Shown here piece by piece: positions 26,365-35,917 of a DNA stretch of 64,000 nucleotides. The notes under the pieces are model-generated. The model searched no databases. It was not told the DNA's origin and saw only the letters and a list, made by a program, of their open reading frames with translations. The DNA comes from Saprospiraceae bacterium (GTDB taxonomy: Bacteria; Bacteroidota; Bacteroidia; Chitinophagales; Saprospiraceae), in NCBI GenBank assembly GCA_016710235.1, contig JADJLG010000001.1:1725501-1789500 (forward strand). Direction: 5' to 3'. The number at the start of each line of letters is the position of its first letter. Position 1 is the stretch's first letter. The translations under genes were made by a program, and so were the position numbers.

Positions 26365-27315
26365 ATGAATACAGGCAAGGTAATGCGATCCACAGGCAGT
26401 TGGTATGAAGTGTTGGAAACAGTCAGTATGAAAACTTTTGCATGCAGACTTGCCGGTAAAATGAAATTGGAGCATCGTGATCTCACAAATCCTGTCGCAG
26501 TAGGTGACGTAGTGGAGTTTGAACCCGAAGGCGAGACAAATGGTATCATTCATTCTATAGGGACACGGGAAAATTATATCGCGAGAGAATCACCACGCAA
26601 TAAACACCAATTGCACTTGCTCGCCTCAAACGTGGATCAAGTATTATTGATCACTACCCTCATTCAACCCCATTACAAGGCGGGCTTTGTCGATCGATTT
26701 CTTTTATTGACAGAGCCACAAAATATACCTGTTATCATTGCCTTTCACAAGTCAGATTTATGGCAAGAAGAGGAACGATTATTTTTTGAGGAGCAGGTTG
26801 GAATTTATAAGGGAATCACCAGGTCGGTGATATCTACATCGCTGTTTGATGAACGAGAAATCAAGCTTCTCGCAAGTCTGCTTCAAGACAAAACGACATT
26901 AATTTCAGGGCAATCCGGTGTCGGGAAGAGCAGTGTACTCAATATACTGTATCCTCAGTTACAGTTGAAAACCGGAGAAATATCAGAGAGTAGCGGTAAA
27001 GGAACCCACACGACGACTTTCGCAGAAATGTTCAGTATTGACACCGCTCATTTTATCATTGATACGCCGGGTATCAAAACCCTGAGTTACAATAACCTGA
27101 GTACGATGGATGTCGCACACAACTTCAGAGAATTTTTTCAGTATTCGCAAAATTGCAAATTCGGAGGAGCGTGCCTTCATCGCAATGAGCCATATTGTGC
27201 TGTTCTCCAGGCTTTGGCAGAAGGTCAAATCAGTCCTATCAGGTACCAGAATTACCTCAACATTCTTGATGAGATAGAAGGAAAAAATTATTGGGAGCGA
27301 AAGAAAAATTTCTAA
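26365..27315 (+). CDS. rsgA: Ribosome small-subunit GTPase RsgA
   Basis: The 316-residue protein has the circularly permuted GTPase of RsgA. An N-terminal OB domain at about 1-80 is followed by the G4 region, the P-loop GQSGVGKSS near residue 181, the G3 motif DTPG near 232 and a C-terminal zinc knuckle (CKFGGACLHRNEPYC). It acts late in 30S subunit assembly. The usual G4 motif NKxD reads HKSD here (VIIAFHKSDLW), so the guanine-specificity Asn is replaced by His. Domain content and length otherwise agree with the family. Confidence 0.92.
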   Translation: MNTGKVMRSTGSWYEVLETVSMKTFACRLAGKMKLEHRDLTNPVAVGDVVEFEPEGETNGIIHSIGTRENYIARESPRNKHQLHLLASNVDQVLLITTLIQPHYKAGFVDRFLLLTEPQNIPVIIAFHKSDLWQEEERLFFEEQVGIYKGITRSVISTSLFDEREIKLLASLLQDKTTLISGQSGVGKSSVLNILYPQLQLKTGEISESSGKGTHTTTFAEMFSIDTAHFIIDTPGIKTLSYNNLSTMDVAHNFREFFQYSQNCKFGGACLHRNEPYCAVLQALAEGQISPIRYQNYLNILDEIEGKNYWERKKNF

Positions 27316-27561
27316 TACTCATGCGATCAATGCAATTTCAACAATCCAAACAATGAACAGTTAGAAAGTCAGGAGTAAGTCCAGTTTCGCATCTGCACTT
27401 TCAGAATCAGATCACATTTAAAATAGAAGGAGAATCAGCTTTTGCAGTCGAAATTTGTGCATTAGATCGCGGTGGGTTAAAATGAAAATTAGTAAGAATA
27501 TGGTCAACTTCTTCAATATTATATATCCCCTTGAAGAGATACGTTATAATTTACCTCACAC

Positions 27562-28024
27562 TCAATCAAAAATTTCATCATATTGACGGAAATAGATTGT
27601 ATCTTGATAAATGACAATTCTATAATAAGTATTTTTTTTGTAAAACAAGCTTTCGTTTGGTTTTAGTATGTCCTTTATTTCATTTTTATCTACTCTAAAA
27701 ATATTATCACTTAATATAGTTTCTAAACTATCTTTCTCAATAAAATAGACTAATGAATCATAAGTAATTTCATGATATTTTTTTCCAATAGTTCCACTCG
27801 TGATTCCATCGGTTTAAAATTTGATAATGACAATTTTCCATTGAAAGAATAGGTCAATCTCTTACTTTCATTGTAGTCATATATATCGTATGCTCTACTT
27901 ATAGGTATGTTTATTAGATCCTCTATTCTCTTGTGCTTTTGTCTCTACACATAGAAAAAAATAGAAAAATTATCCAACTTAAGATTAGAACTATTTTGCA
28001 ATTTAAAAAGCTTGAAACTTTCAT
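27562..28024 (-). pseudogene. Frameshifted small lipoprotein gene
   Basis: From an ATG at 28024 the minus strand encodes a lipoprotein signal (MKVSSFLNCKIVLILS, later FFSMC as lipobox), then reaches a stop after KSTRE. Coding continues in another frame (RIEDLINIPISRAYDIYDYN, LSLSNFKPMESR), shifts again (GTIGKKYHEITYDSLVYF) and once more after DSLE at a run of A residues near 27720. It ends at a TGA at 27562. Three frameshifts split an ancestral product of about 150 residues. Assembly errors in homopolymers are a possible alternative, but neighbouring genes are intact. Confidence 0.75.
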
Positions 28025-28130
28025 TTTTAATACTTAATTTTGTATGGTTTGGCATTGGATATTAAAGAAACTATACTTACAGCTCTCGTGCTCCATTCTA
28101 CTAGTTTTTGATTTAAGAATTTTTAAATAT

Positions 28131-28913
28131 TTATCTTTCCGAAATTGTAATGAAATCCTGCTCAACTTCAACAAATCTACTTTTATGAAATAACTTTTTA
28201 AGTTGCTCGTCAAGTTTTTCTTTAGTTGAAACATCTAACTTGATATAAGGAAGAACAACATCATCAGAATTAATAGTTTTCAATTGATGCTTGGTCATGA
28301 AATAATAATGATACTCTAATTCAGAAGAATTAAAATCTTTAAGATAAGAAATACTATCTTCCATATAGCCATTCAACGAATTAAAGGAAATTGAATCGAT
28401 TTCAGGTATATCTTGACCATTGAAACTGTTAAAGTCTAATTCCAAGACTTGAGCAGCATACTTTGATTCTTCAAGGAGTAAATTATACTTTGATAGAATT
28501 TCATGCAGAACATCTGACTTAAATCTACCTGTAGACACATTCACTATTTTTACTATTTTATTCTTGTATTGCTCTGGAATAGTATAATTATTCTCAGGAA
28601 ATAATTGATACAATGATCTGATAACAAAAGGCATATAATCAACCAACATACAATCGCCGTTCGGCGTAATTAAACTAAGAGGCTTAGTAAATTCATTTGA
28701 ATCTAATTCTTCAATGTAAAATCTACTATTGTGGTTAGTGAAGTAATTAATATTATACTTTTTATCTAGAAGTAAATACTCATTGAAAAAATTCTGTAAG
28801 GATTCATTTAGATCATTTGGCAATGAATCAATATTTTGTTCTTGAGCATTAACTTCATTCATTAAAAGTATTAATTTGACTATTAATAATAATATTATTT
28901 TATCGACACCCAT
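28131..28913 (-). CDS. Secreted protein of unknown function
   Basis: I start at the ATG at 28913, which gives a signal peptide (MGVDKIILLLIVKLILLMNEVNAQ) and about 260 residues. The mature part is acidic and AT-rich in codon use, with motifs such as NGDCMLVDYMPFVIRSLY and a C-terminal VEQDFITISER. I do not recognise the family. The gene overlaps the small Cys-rich gene upstream by 14 bp and belongs to the same right-to-left cluster as the possible toxin gene. Confidence 0.65.
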   Translation of the reverse strand: MGVDKIILLLIVKLILLMNEVNAQEQNIDSLPNDLNESLQNFFNEYLLLDKKYNINYFTNHNSRFYIEELDSNEFTKPLSLITPNGDCMLVDYMPFVIRSLYQLFPENNYTIPEQYKNKIVKIVNVSTGRFKSDVLHEILSKYNLLLEESKYAAQVLELDFNSFNGQDIPEIDSISFNSLNGYMEDSISYLKDFNSSELEYHYYFMTKHQLKTINSDDVVLPYIKLDVSTKEKLDEQLKKLFHKSRFVEVEQDFITISER

Positions 28914-29241
28914 AATCAGATTCTGACAATGTCCAGCCACATCCAGGCATGTATATTGCATTTTTATAACTTACACAATTCTGACTGTTACATTCTGTCG
29001 CCGTATTATAACCAGTTGCACAAGAAGACTGGGTTAAATTGAATTTAAACGTTTCTAATATCATTTTATAACACAAAAATGATGGAATTTTATTATTGCC
29101 TAAAGTTTGCACAGCATCAACCAGACCCGTAACACTAGTCAATGCCAAGCTGACACAAGTTTGAAAACTTGCGCCAGCAGAGGGAATGCCAGCACAGTCA
29201 CACCTTGTACCAGCAGAGGCATGTAAAGCTTTCAACTTCAT
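28900..29241 (-). CDS. Small cysteine-rich protein
   Basis: The 113-residue product has nine cysteines (RCDC near residue 14, then TC, LC, SC, EC, NC and two GC near the end) and no clear signal peptide. An N-terminal Ala/Gly-rich region (MKLKALHASAGTRCDCAGIP) precedes a hydrophobic helix. I do not recognise it. It lies between the putative immunity gene (20 bp upstream) and the secreted protein downstream, with which it overlaps by 14 bp. A peptide effector or a zinc-binding protein are both possible. Confidence 0.5.
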   Translation of the reverse strand: MKLKALHASAGTRCDCAGIPSAGASFQTCVSLALTSVTGLVDAVQTLGNNKIPSFLCYKMILETFKFNLTQSSCATGYNTATECNSQNCVSYKNAIYMPGCGWTLSESDYGCR

Positions 29242-29261
29242 ATCATTTCAACCTCAATTTA

Positions 29262-29888
29262 TTATAATGTCAATCGTTTTACAAAATTTTTCTTAGGCGA
29301 ATGAACATGATATTCATTTGCAAGTATTTTATCTATTAGTGTCTCATTAAAATGCATTTTAACAGAGCCATTCATACTCTCAATTACTTGTAACATTATT
29401 TTCTTATTATTAGATGAATAAAATAATAATATTTCGTCAATATTAACTATATATTCCAGTTCATGACAATTATGAGATTTTACAAAATTTGCTGCTGGGT
29501 TTATAAAAAATTCATCGTCATTCAAATGTGCCGATATATGATTACTATAAACTTCTATTTTTGAAACTTCAAACCAGTCCATTGATATTCCTTGCCCTTT
29601 AGAGTAATCCTTATTACTATTGCTAATTCTTAAATTTACAATTTCATATCCACATTCATCTAAAGTATTTTCACCTCCAAAATCTAAGTTGACAACTGAT
29701 TCAATTCCATTTAGAGATACTAAAGTTAAAACACCTGGCCAAGCAACTTCTATTAACTTGTCTTGCGAATTAAATCTTATATATTGAGACTGATCAAAAT
29801 CAAAACTTGTTAAGCTTTTTCCTAATAATGATTTTAATAATCTTAAATTCGTATTAGAAATGAAAATTTCTTTTGTAATACTTGTCAT
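29262..29888 (-). CDS. Cytosolic protein, possible immunity partner
   Basis: The 208-residue protein has no signal peptide and no membrane helix, and appears to be mostly beta-strand (YIRFNSQDKLIEVAWPG, NLRISNSNKDYSKG). Its start overlaps the end of the glycine-rich lipoprotein gene by 4 bp, so the two are tightly coupled. This arrangement, a large modular exported protein followed by an overlapping small cytosolic protein, is what polymorphic toxin-immunity pairs look like. The family is not recognised, and the immunity role is inference from context only. Confidence 0.55.
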   Translation of the reverse strand: MTSITKEIFISNTNLRLLKSLLGKSLTSFDFDQSQYIRFNSQDKLIEVAWPGVLTLVSLNGIESVVNLDFGGENTLDECGYEIVNLRISNSNKDYSKGQGISMDWFEVSKIEVYSNHISAHLNDDEFFINPAANFVKSHNCHELEYIVNIDEILLFYSSNNKKIMLQVIESMNGSVKMHFNETLIDKILANEYHVHSPKKNFVKRLTL

Positions 29889-31639
29889 TGCAATCTTATT
29901 TTGAATTTAACACCTCCAGGTAATTGAATCTGAATAGCTGGTCCATTAAAACTTGCATCAATATAACTTGTTAATATAATTCCACTATAATCAAGAATTT
30001 TCACATTTCCATTTTGAATCCAATTTTTACCTAACTTTGTACCTAGTAATTCTAAGAATTCTTCAACAGATTTACTACCTAGAGACACAGCAAATTGCCC
30101 AACATTGCTAGATCCTTTTTTTACCCATTCGAGTGCGTCTATAAGACCTAATTCATCTATTATCTCCGAAATAGCCTTAAAGATAGAGCTATTTGCACCA
30201 AGAAAAGTCTTTAATTCACTCAATGACTTATAAGCTTTAAAAATAGCATTTCCAATTGAAGCTGCATCAATAGCTACATCAGCAAGCATAGTGCATGGAA
30301 TGATTTCTGTTAGAATCGACCCGAATGCTAACCCTGCTGCAAGATAATCACCTGCCGCATAAGCAGCTTTCAATTCAACTAAGTCGAATCCTATTCCAAC
30401 AAATGGTATTAATTTCCCTGTCTTCTTTAGTATAACTTTTGAAGCAATCTTTTTTAGCAAGTCGGCATCTAATTCTGCCCCTGGAAAGTCTAATGCTAAT
30501 TGCTGAAGTTCATTCTTAAGAATCTCTGAAATCTCGGCCTTAAATTCATCTACTTTTGTTTTATTTGCGGTATTCCGCTTACATTCTTTATCTTCTTTGT
30601 AATCCTCCCACTCCTCAGCAGTGAGTCCAGAATCTCTAAATTTAAGATATTCTTGGATGCAATCTAGTTCCCCTATGCTATCTATTGAAATTTGCTTTAA
30701 TCCTGCTATTTCAAAGAGACAATCAGGATCGACCAAAAGCAACCATTGGTAGATGTCAAACTCGACCTGGAAGTAGTTATTTAGTTTATCAATGACTTTT
30801 GTAATGAGTTTGAGTTCATATTCTCCAAAGATATCTCTTATATTTATTCTTGGATTATTGTTAGAAGTTCCACCACCTCCGCTACCATAGTTTCCTTCAG
30901 ATGGGCCACCAGAACCCCCAAATTGCCCATTATAACCGGAAGTATTTCCGGTACCGGTACCTCCACCACCAGTTCCGGATCCTTTCCCATTAAATATATC
31001 TCCTAGCCAATCGAAGAAATCGGAAAGTAAATCCCCAAATCCAGATCTGAATGATTCCCACCATGAATTACTAAAGCGAGGACATTTTATAGGCCATCCA
31101 CGTGTTGTTATAGTATTAAGATTAGTTTCTAATTGTGAAAAGCAAGTATCAAGATAATTGTACATTTCTCCATGATAATATTCACAGAGAACACCTGCTT
31201 CAAAGTCCTCGTTAATTTGGAAGGAAATTCCGGTGAAATTATCTAAAGTAGGTGAGATGTTGAGGGAATTATAGTAATTTTTATCCATCAATAAAACGAG
31301 CATTCTTTTTGATATATTCTGGAGTGAATCTCTCAAGAATACCATTGTAGCGTCACAATATTTATTTGTGTTAAGCGAAGTATCTTTTATAGGGACAAAT
31401 AATATAGCTTGAGTAGAAGGGTAAGGGTAATAAGCTAAATTCCAAGCCAGTTTTACATCAGGAAGGGCAGTAGGCATGGTTTGTTCATCAGACCGAATTG
31501 TGAGAGGTTTTGATTTAATATAATATTCTTTTGCATTTTCCACAGTAATAGGAATAATATTATACTCAGCAATCTCATTTTTTTTCTCACAGGCCCCAAA
31601 GATTATGGACATTAGAATTAAGAAAAACAATAAAGACAT
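29885..31639 (-). CDS. Modular lipoprotein with Gly-rich linker, possible polymorphic toxin
   Basis: The 584-residue protein has a lipobox (MSLLFFLILMSIIFGAC). An N-terminal domain at about 20-200 is followed by a Gly/Ser/Asn-rich linker at about 215-265 (GSGTGGGGTGTGNTSG). Next comes a helical, Ala-rich domain at about 380-490 with hydrophobic segments (IPFVGIGFDLVELKAAYAAG), and then a small C-terminal domain at about 515-584 (SKSVEEFLELLGTKLGKNW, PGGVKFKIRLQ). This order matches exported polymorphic toxins with a pretoxin helical part and a C-terminal effector. No known nuclease or deaminase motif is visible. A plain surface lipoprotein is the alternative. Confidence 0.6.
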   Translation of the reverse strand: MSLLFFLILMSIIFGACEKKNEIAEYNIIPITVENAKEYYIKSKPLTIRSDEQTMPTALPDVKLAWNLAYYPYPSTQAILFVPIKDTSLNTNKYCDATMVFLRDSLQNISKRMLVLLMDKNYYNSLNISPTLDNFTGISFQINEDFEAGVLCEYYHGEMYNYLDTCFSQLETNLNTITTRGWPIKCPRFSNSWWESFRSGFGDLLSDFFDWLGDIFNGKGSGTGGGGTGTGNTSGYNGQFGGSGGPSEGNYGSGGGGTSNNNPRINIRDIFGEYELKLITKVIDKLNNYFQVEFDIYQWLLLVDPDCLFEIAGLKQISIDSIGELDCIQEYLKFRDSGLTAEEWEDYKEDKECKRNTANKTKVDEFKAEISEILKNELQQLALDFPGAELDADLLKKIASKVILKKTGKLIPFVGIGFDLVELKAAYAAGDYLAAGLAFGSILTEIIPCTMLADVAIDAASIGNAIFKAYKSLSELKTFLGANSSIFKAISEIIDELGLIDALEWVKKGSSNVGQFAVSLGSKSVEEFLELLGTKLGKNWIQNGNVKILDYSGIILTSYIDASFNGPAIQIQLPGGVKFKIRLQ

Positions 31640-31733
31640 AGAATTTATTCATAGTAGTATTTTGTTTTTTAAAAATTTGTAATTTGATGAGAATTAGTAT
31701 TTAGAAACAAAGATATCAGAATACAGCGTGCGA

Positions 31734-31759
31734 AAAAATACCCTATCTTGGGTATTTTT
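31734..31759 (-). terminator. Intrinsic terminator
   Basis: Perfect 10-bp arms (31734-31743 with 31750-31759) and a 6-nt loop, with A/T runs at both ends, so it could act in either direction. It probably ends transcription of the paralogue array that reads in from the right. Confidence 0.65.
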
Positions 31760-31931
31760 AATAATCAATAATTTTTGATATAATAAAGTCAAATTTATAG
31801 CTATTCCAATAAAAAATGAATCCTTTATAGATTAATCAAAATCGACTATATATTATAGTCTGCACATTCAAGAAGGGCATATATAAAATATATTTAATTC
31901 TATAGTTGCTTTCGGCTTTAAAAGTAAGCAT

Positions 31932-32699
31932 TCAATATATCAAGATATATCTTTTTGAATAATTACTATTAATTTTTCTGGAAATATGGATTCTTTTCCT
32001 GAGCCTATATTCTCTCATAGTTTCAAGACCATAGTACATGGCATAATAGTGCTGCATCCCATGAAAATTGTTTTGAAAGAAAATGGGTATGATATAGTCG
32101 AAGATCAGGTCATCACTGTCTAAAATGCCCTGATAGTCGATCTCTATGGGGTAGATCGCTTTTGGAAACCAAAAGATGCTGTCGTAATAATAGCCGTACT
32201 CGGAAGGATGGAACTTTAAGTTCAAAGAGATCTCAAATTTAGTATAATTTTTTCTCAGCATTACTTTCTGGAAATATGCATTGGAATCCAGTCTTTCACC
32301 GGGATTGATCAGGGAGTCTTTTAATTGACTGATAGACCTGACATGCGCACTCTGATAAAATTGGAGAGTGTCATATACGTAAATCTTCCATATTTCAATG
32401 GAGTCAAAGGATGCTTCTAAATTGTACCCTAGTTTATTCAATTTCTTTTTGACAAAATTTATTTTTTTCTGCTGAGAGTTTTTAGTTCTGAGGCAGTTTT
32501 TTATTTCTATTTGGGGAAGTTGTTCAGGCAATAAATTATCGAATACTATATCTCTTCCATTCACGCCACAGAAATCTGTAAGAATTATATCTGCACGACC
32601 GAAATTCGGCATCGTATCAAGTGTAATGGAAGGCTTTGCAATAATACAAGCCGCTGACAAAGTAAGGAAGAAAGTGGAAAGAGTGGATTTATATTTCAT
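31932..32699 (-). CDS. Secreted paralogue A1 of the tandem array
   Basis: I start at the ATG at 32699 (MKYKSTLSTFFLTLSAACII as signal peptide). The frame also runs 18 codons further upstream into the previous gene, which is unlikely to be used. About 255 residues follow the family pattern: SFDSIEIWKIYVYDTLQF in the middle, WFPKAIYPIEIDYQGILDS, then a conserved C-terminal segment ending RLRKRIH. A1 differs from A2 and A3 only at a few positions and has a different, longer C-terminal tail (RKINSNYSKRYILIY). The function is unknown. It is the most downstream gene of the array. Confidence 0.7.
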   Translation of the reverse strand: MKYKSTLSTFFLTLSAACIIAKPSITLDTMPNFGRADIILTDFCGVNGRDIVFDNLLPEQLPQIEIKNCLRTKNSQQKKINFVKKKLNKLGYNLEASFDSIEIWKIYVYDTLQFYQSAHVRSISQLKDSLINPGERLDSNAYFQKVMLRKNYTKFEISLNLKFHPSEYGYYYDSIFWFPKAIYPIEIDYQGILDSDDLIFDYIIPIFFQNNFHGMQHYYAMYYGLETMREYRLRKRIHISRKINSNYSKRYILIY

Positions 32700-32712
32700 C
32701 GGCATATATAGA

Positions 32713-33426
32713 TTAATTTCGCTGAAATACATGGATTCTTTTTCTGCGCTCAAAGCTACGATCTATCCAAAGGCCATAGTAGCTATGGTAAAATTGGAGC
32801 ATTGCAGGATAATTATTATGGAAGAAAATGGGGATTTCGAATTTGAATTCAAAACCGATTGTATCTAATATCCCTTTGTGGGTCATTTCTATAGGGAATT
32901 TTGCTTTAGGATACCAATGGCCCATTTGGTAGGGACTATGAAATTCGTCAGGTCCTTGAGGAAAGTCTATAAAAAATTGATTCACCTTACTAAACCAAAT
33001 TGTGGCCTGTGAATAGCTATATTTATTTTCTTTATCTTCAAGGACAAAGTTTTCATTATCCTTTGATTCAGATTTCATCATATCTGCATTTTGAGCAAAT
33101 TTTGCACTATCCACTACATATACCGTCCATTTTTCTATAGTGTCGATGGTTTCTTTTATTATAACATTTATTTTCTTTAATTCTTTTCGTAAGTATTTTA
33201 TTTTTTGACGTTGATCAGCAGAGTAAATTTTATTTGGGACTGCTATTTTATATAGATATATTGGTTCCTTATTGTACCAGATAATATCTTTTGGACTATA
33301 TCCTAAAATTTGATTAATAGCATTTATCGTTAGAATAGTGTCTTTGATAGGAGATGGGCATTCGGCAAATGATTCGATTTGAATAATATTTATTAATAAA
33401 AATGGGAGTATAATTAGTTTCTTCAT
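32713..33426 (-). CDS. Secreted paralogue B1 of the tandem array
   Basis: The 237-residue protein has a signal peptide (MKKLIILPFLLINIIQIESFA). Its middle (VDSAKFAQNADMMKSESKDN) matches B3, and its N-terminus matches B2. The C-terminus (GLWIDRSFERRKRIHVFQRN) is shared by all B copies. It lies 13 bp upstream of A1. The function is unknown, and export to the envelope is inferred from the signal peptide. Confidence 0.7.
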   Translation of the reverse strand: MKKLIILPFLLINIIQIESFAECPSPIKDTILTINAINQILGYSPKDIIWYNKEPIYLYKIAVPNKIYSADQRQKIKYLRKELKKINVIIKETIDTIEKWTVYVVDSAKFAQNADMMKSESKDNENFVLEDKENKYSYSQATIWFSKVNQFFIDFPQGPDEFHSPYQMGHWYPKAKFPIEMTHKGILDTIGFEFKFEIPIFFHNNYPAMLQFYHSYYGLWIDRSFERRKRIHVFQRN

Positions 33427-33571
33427 ATAAAGGAGTATATAGTATTAATTATTATTACAGATGCGGACATATTCAGTTTATTCCATATGGTGGACACTAA
33501 AAATCTATTGCTTAATCTCCAGCTAAAATAGCTAATCTTCCAAACATAGCAACCTTATTTTTACAATGAGC

Positions 33572-34303
33572 TCACTTTGCTCTGGAAAGATGGATTCTTT
33601 TCCTGAGCCTATATTCTCTCATAGTGTTAAGGCCATAGTACATGCCATAATAGCGCCGCATCCCATGAAAATTGTTTTGAAAGAAAATGGGTATGATATA
33701 GTCGAAGATCAGGTCATCACTGTCTAAAATGCCCTGATAGTCGATCTCTATGGGGTGGATCGCTTTTGGAAACCAAAAGATGCTGTCGTAATAATAGCCG
33801 TACTCGGAAGGATGGAACTTTAAGTTCAAAGAGATCTCAAATTTAGTATAATTTTTTCTCAGCATTACTTTCTGGAAATATGCATTGGAATCCAGTCTTT
33901 CACCGGGATTGATCAGGGAGTCATTTAATTGACTGATAGACCTGACATGCGCACTCTGATAAAATTGGAGCGTGTCATATACGTAAATCTTCCATATTTC
34001 AATGGAGTCAAAGGATCTTTCTAAATTGTACCCTAGTTTATTCAATTTCTTTTTGACAAAATTTATTTTTTTCTGCTGAGAGTTTTTAGTTCTGAGGCAG
34101 TTTTTTATTTCTATTTGGGGAAGTTGTTCAGGCAATAAATTATCGAATACTATATCTCTTCCATTCACGCCACAGAAATCTGTAAGAATTATATCTGCAC
34201 GACCGAAATTCGGCATCGTATCAAGTGTAATGGAAGGCTTTGCAATAATACAAGCCGCTGACAAAGTAAGGAAGAAAGTGGAAAGAGTGGATTTATATTT
34301 CAT
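33572..34303 (-). CDS. Secreted paralogue A2 of the tandem array
   Basis: About 243 residues from the ATG at 34303 (MKYKSTLSTFFLTLSAACII as signal peptide). It is nearly identical to A1 and A3 over most of its length and ends in RKRIHLSRAK like A3. The stop is followed by the repeated spacer at 33427-33571. The function is unknown. Confidence 0.7.
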   Translation of the reverse strand: MKYKSTLSTFFLTLSAACIIAKPSITLDTMPNFGRADIILTDFCGVNGRDIVFDNLLPEQLPQIEIKNCLRTKNSQQKKINFVKKKLNKLGYNLERSFDSIEIWKIYVYDTLQFYQSAHVRSISQLNDSLINPGERLDSNAYFQKVMLRKNYTKFEISLNLKFHPSEYGYYYDSIFWFPKAIHPIEIDYQGILDSDDLIFDYIIPIFFQNNFHGMRRYYGMYYGLNTMREYRLRKRIHLSRAK

Positions 34304-34316
34304 CGGCATATATAGA

Positions 34317-35027
34317 TTAATTTCGTTGAAATACATGGATTCTTTTTCTGCGCTCAAAGCTACGATCTATCCAAAGGCCATAGTAGCTATGGTAAAATTG
34401 GAGCATTGCAGGATAATTATTATGGAAGAAAATGGGGATGGTAAATTGGAATTGAAAACCCATAGAATTTAAGATTCCATTATAGTTCACTTCAATTGGG
34501 AATTTGGACTTAGGATACCATTCAGTGATATCATATGTTGTATTTTGAGGGTTTGGGAAATCATAATCTATTAAAAAAATGGAGGATTTGCTAAATTTTA
34601 TAATTTGTTGTGAGTATGTATTGGAATCAATTTGTGGCTCTGCATCGAAGCTTCCATTGTTCCTATTAATTTTTTTTGATATTTTTGACTGATTTATGAA
34701 TCTTGAGCTATCTAGAATAAAAACTTTCCATAATTCAATAGTGTCAACTGTTTCAATTATTTTAAACCCTTTTTTCTTTAATTCTTTTCGTAAGTATTTT
34801 AATTTTTGACGTTGATCAGCAGAGTAAATTTTATTTGGGATTGTTATTTTATTTTGATATATTCGTTCCTTAATGTGCCAGATAATATCTTTTGGACTAT
34901 ATCCTAAAATTTGATTAATAGCATTTATCGTTAGAATAGTGTCTTTGATTGGAGATTGGCATTCGGCAAATGATTCGATTTGAATAATATTTATTAATAA
35001 AAATGGGAGTATAATTAGTTTCTTCAT
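34317..35027 (-). CDS. Secreted paralogue B2 of the tandem array
   Basis: The 236-residue product has the same signal peptide and first ~90 residues as B1. Its middle (VDTIELWKVFILDSSRFINQ, EPQIDSNTYSQQIIKFSKSS) is different from B1 and B3, and the shared C-terminus follows. The pattern points to local gene conversion. It lies 13 bp upstream of A2. The function is unknown. Confidence 0.7.
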   Translation of the reverse strand: MKKLIILPFLLINIIQIESFAECQSPIKDTILTINAINQILGYSPKDIIWHIKERIYQNKITIPNKIYSADQRQKLKYLRKELKKKGFKIIETVDTIELWKVFILDSSRFINQSKISKKINRNNGSFDAEPQIDSNTYSQQIIKFSKSSIFLIDYDFPNPQNTTYDITEWYPKSKFPIEVNYNGILNSMGFQFQFTIPIFFHNNYPAMLQFYHSYYGLWIDRSFERRKRIHVFQRN

Positions 35028-35171
35028 ATAAAGGAGTATATAGTATTAATTATTATTACAGATGCGGACATATTCAGTTTATTCCATATGGTGGACACTA
35101 AAATCTATTGCTTAATCTCCAGCTAAAATAGCTAATCTTCCAAACATAGCAAGCTTATTTTTACAATGAGC

Positions 35172-35903
35172 TCACTTTGCTCTGGAAAGATGGATTCTTT
35201 TCCTGAGCCTATATTCTCTCATAGTGTTAAGGCCATAGTACATGCCATAATAGCGCCGCATCCCATGAAAATTGTTTTGAAAGAAAAGGGGTATGATATA
35301 GTCGAAGATCAGTTCATCACTGTCTAAAATGCCCTGATAATCGATCTCTATGGGGTAGATCGCTTTTGGAAACCAATAGATGCTGTCGTAATAATAGCCG
35401 TACTCGGAAGGATGGAACATTAAGTTCAAGGAGATCTCAAATTTAGTATAATTTTTTCTCAGCATTACTTTCTGGAAATAGGCATTGGAATCCAGTCTCT
35501 CACCGGGACTGATCAGGGAGTCTTTTAATTGACTGATAGACCTGACATGCGCACTTTGATAAAATTGGAGCGTGTCATATACGTAAATCTTCCATATTTC
35601 AATGGAGTCAAAGGATGCTTCTAAATTGTACCCTAGTTTATTCAATTTCTTTTTGACAAAATTTATTTTTTTCTGCTGAGAGTTATTAATTCTGAGGCAG
35701 TTTTTTATTTCTATTTGGGGAAGTTGTTCAGGCAATAAATTATCGAATACTATATCTCTTTCATTCACGCCACAGAAATATGTAAGAATTATATCTGCAC
35801 GACCGAAATTCGGCATCGTATCAAGGGAAATGGAAGGCTTTGCAATAATACAAGCCGCTGATAAGGTAAGGAAGAAAGTGGAAAGAGTGGATTTATATTT
35901 CAT
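35172..35903 (-). CDS. Secreted paralogue A3 of the tandem array
   Basis: The 243-residue product starts at MKYKSTLSTFFLTLSAACII, a signal peptide, and ends in RKRIHLSRAK. It has a few replacements compared with A2 (for example YFCGVNERD for DFCGVNGRD). It lies 14 bp downstream of B3 and is followed by the repeated spacer at 35028-35171. The function is unknown. Confidence 0.7.
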   Translation of the reverse strand: MKYKSTLSTFFLTLSAACIIAKPSISLDTMPNFGRADIILTYFCGVNERDIVFDNLLPEQLPQIEIKNCLRINNSQQKKINFVKKKLNKLGYNLEASFDSIEIWKIYVYDTLQFYQSAHVRSISQLKDSLISPGERLDSNAYFQKVMLRKNYTKFEISLNLMFHPSEYGYYYDSIYWFPKAIYPIEIDYQGILDSDELIFDYIIPLFFQNNFHGMRRYYGMYYGLNTMREYRLRKRIHLSRAK

Positions 35904-35917
35904 CGGGCATACATAGT

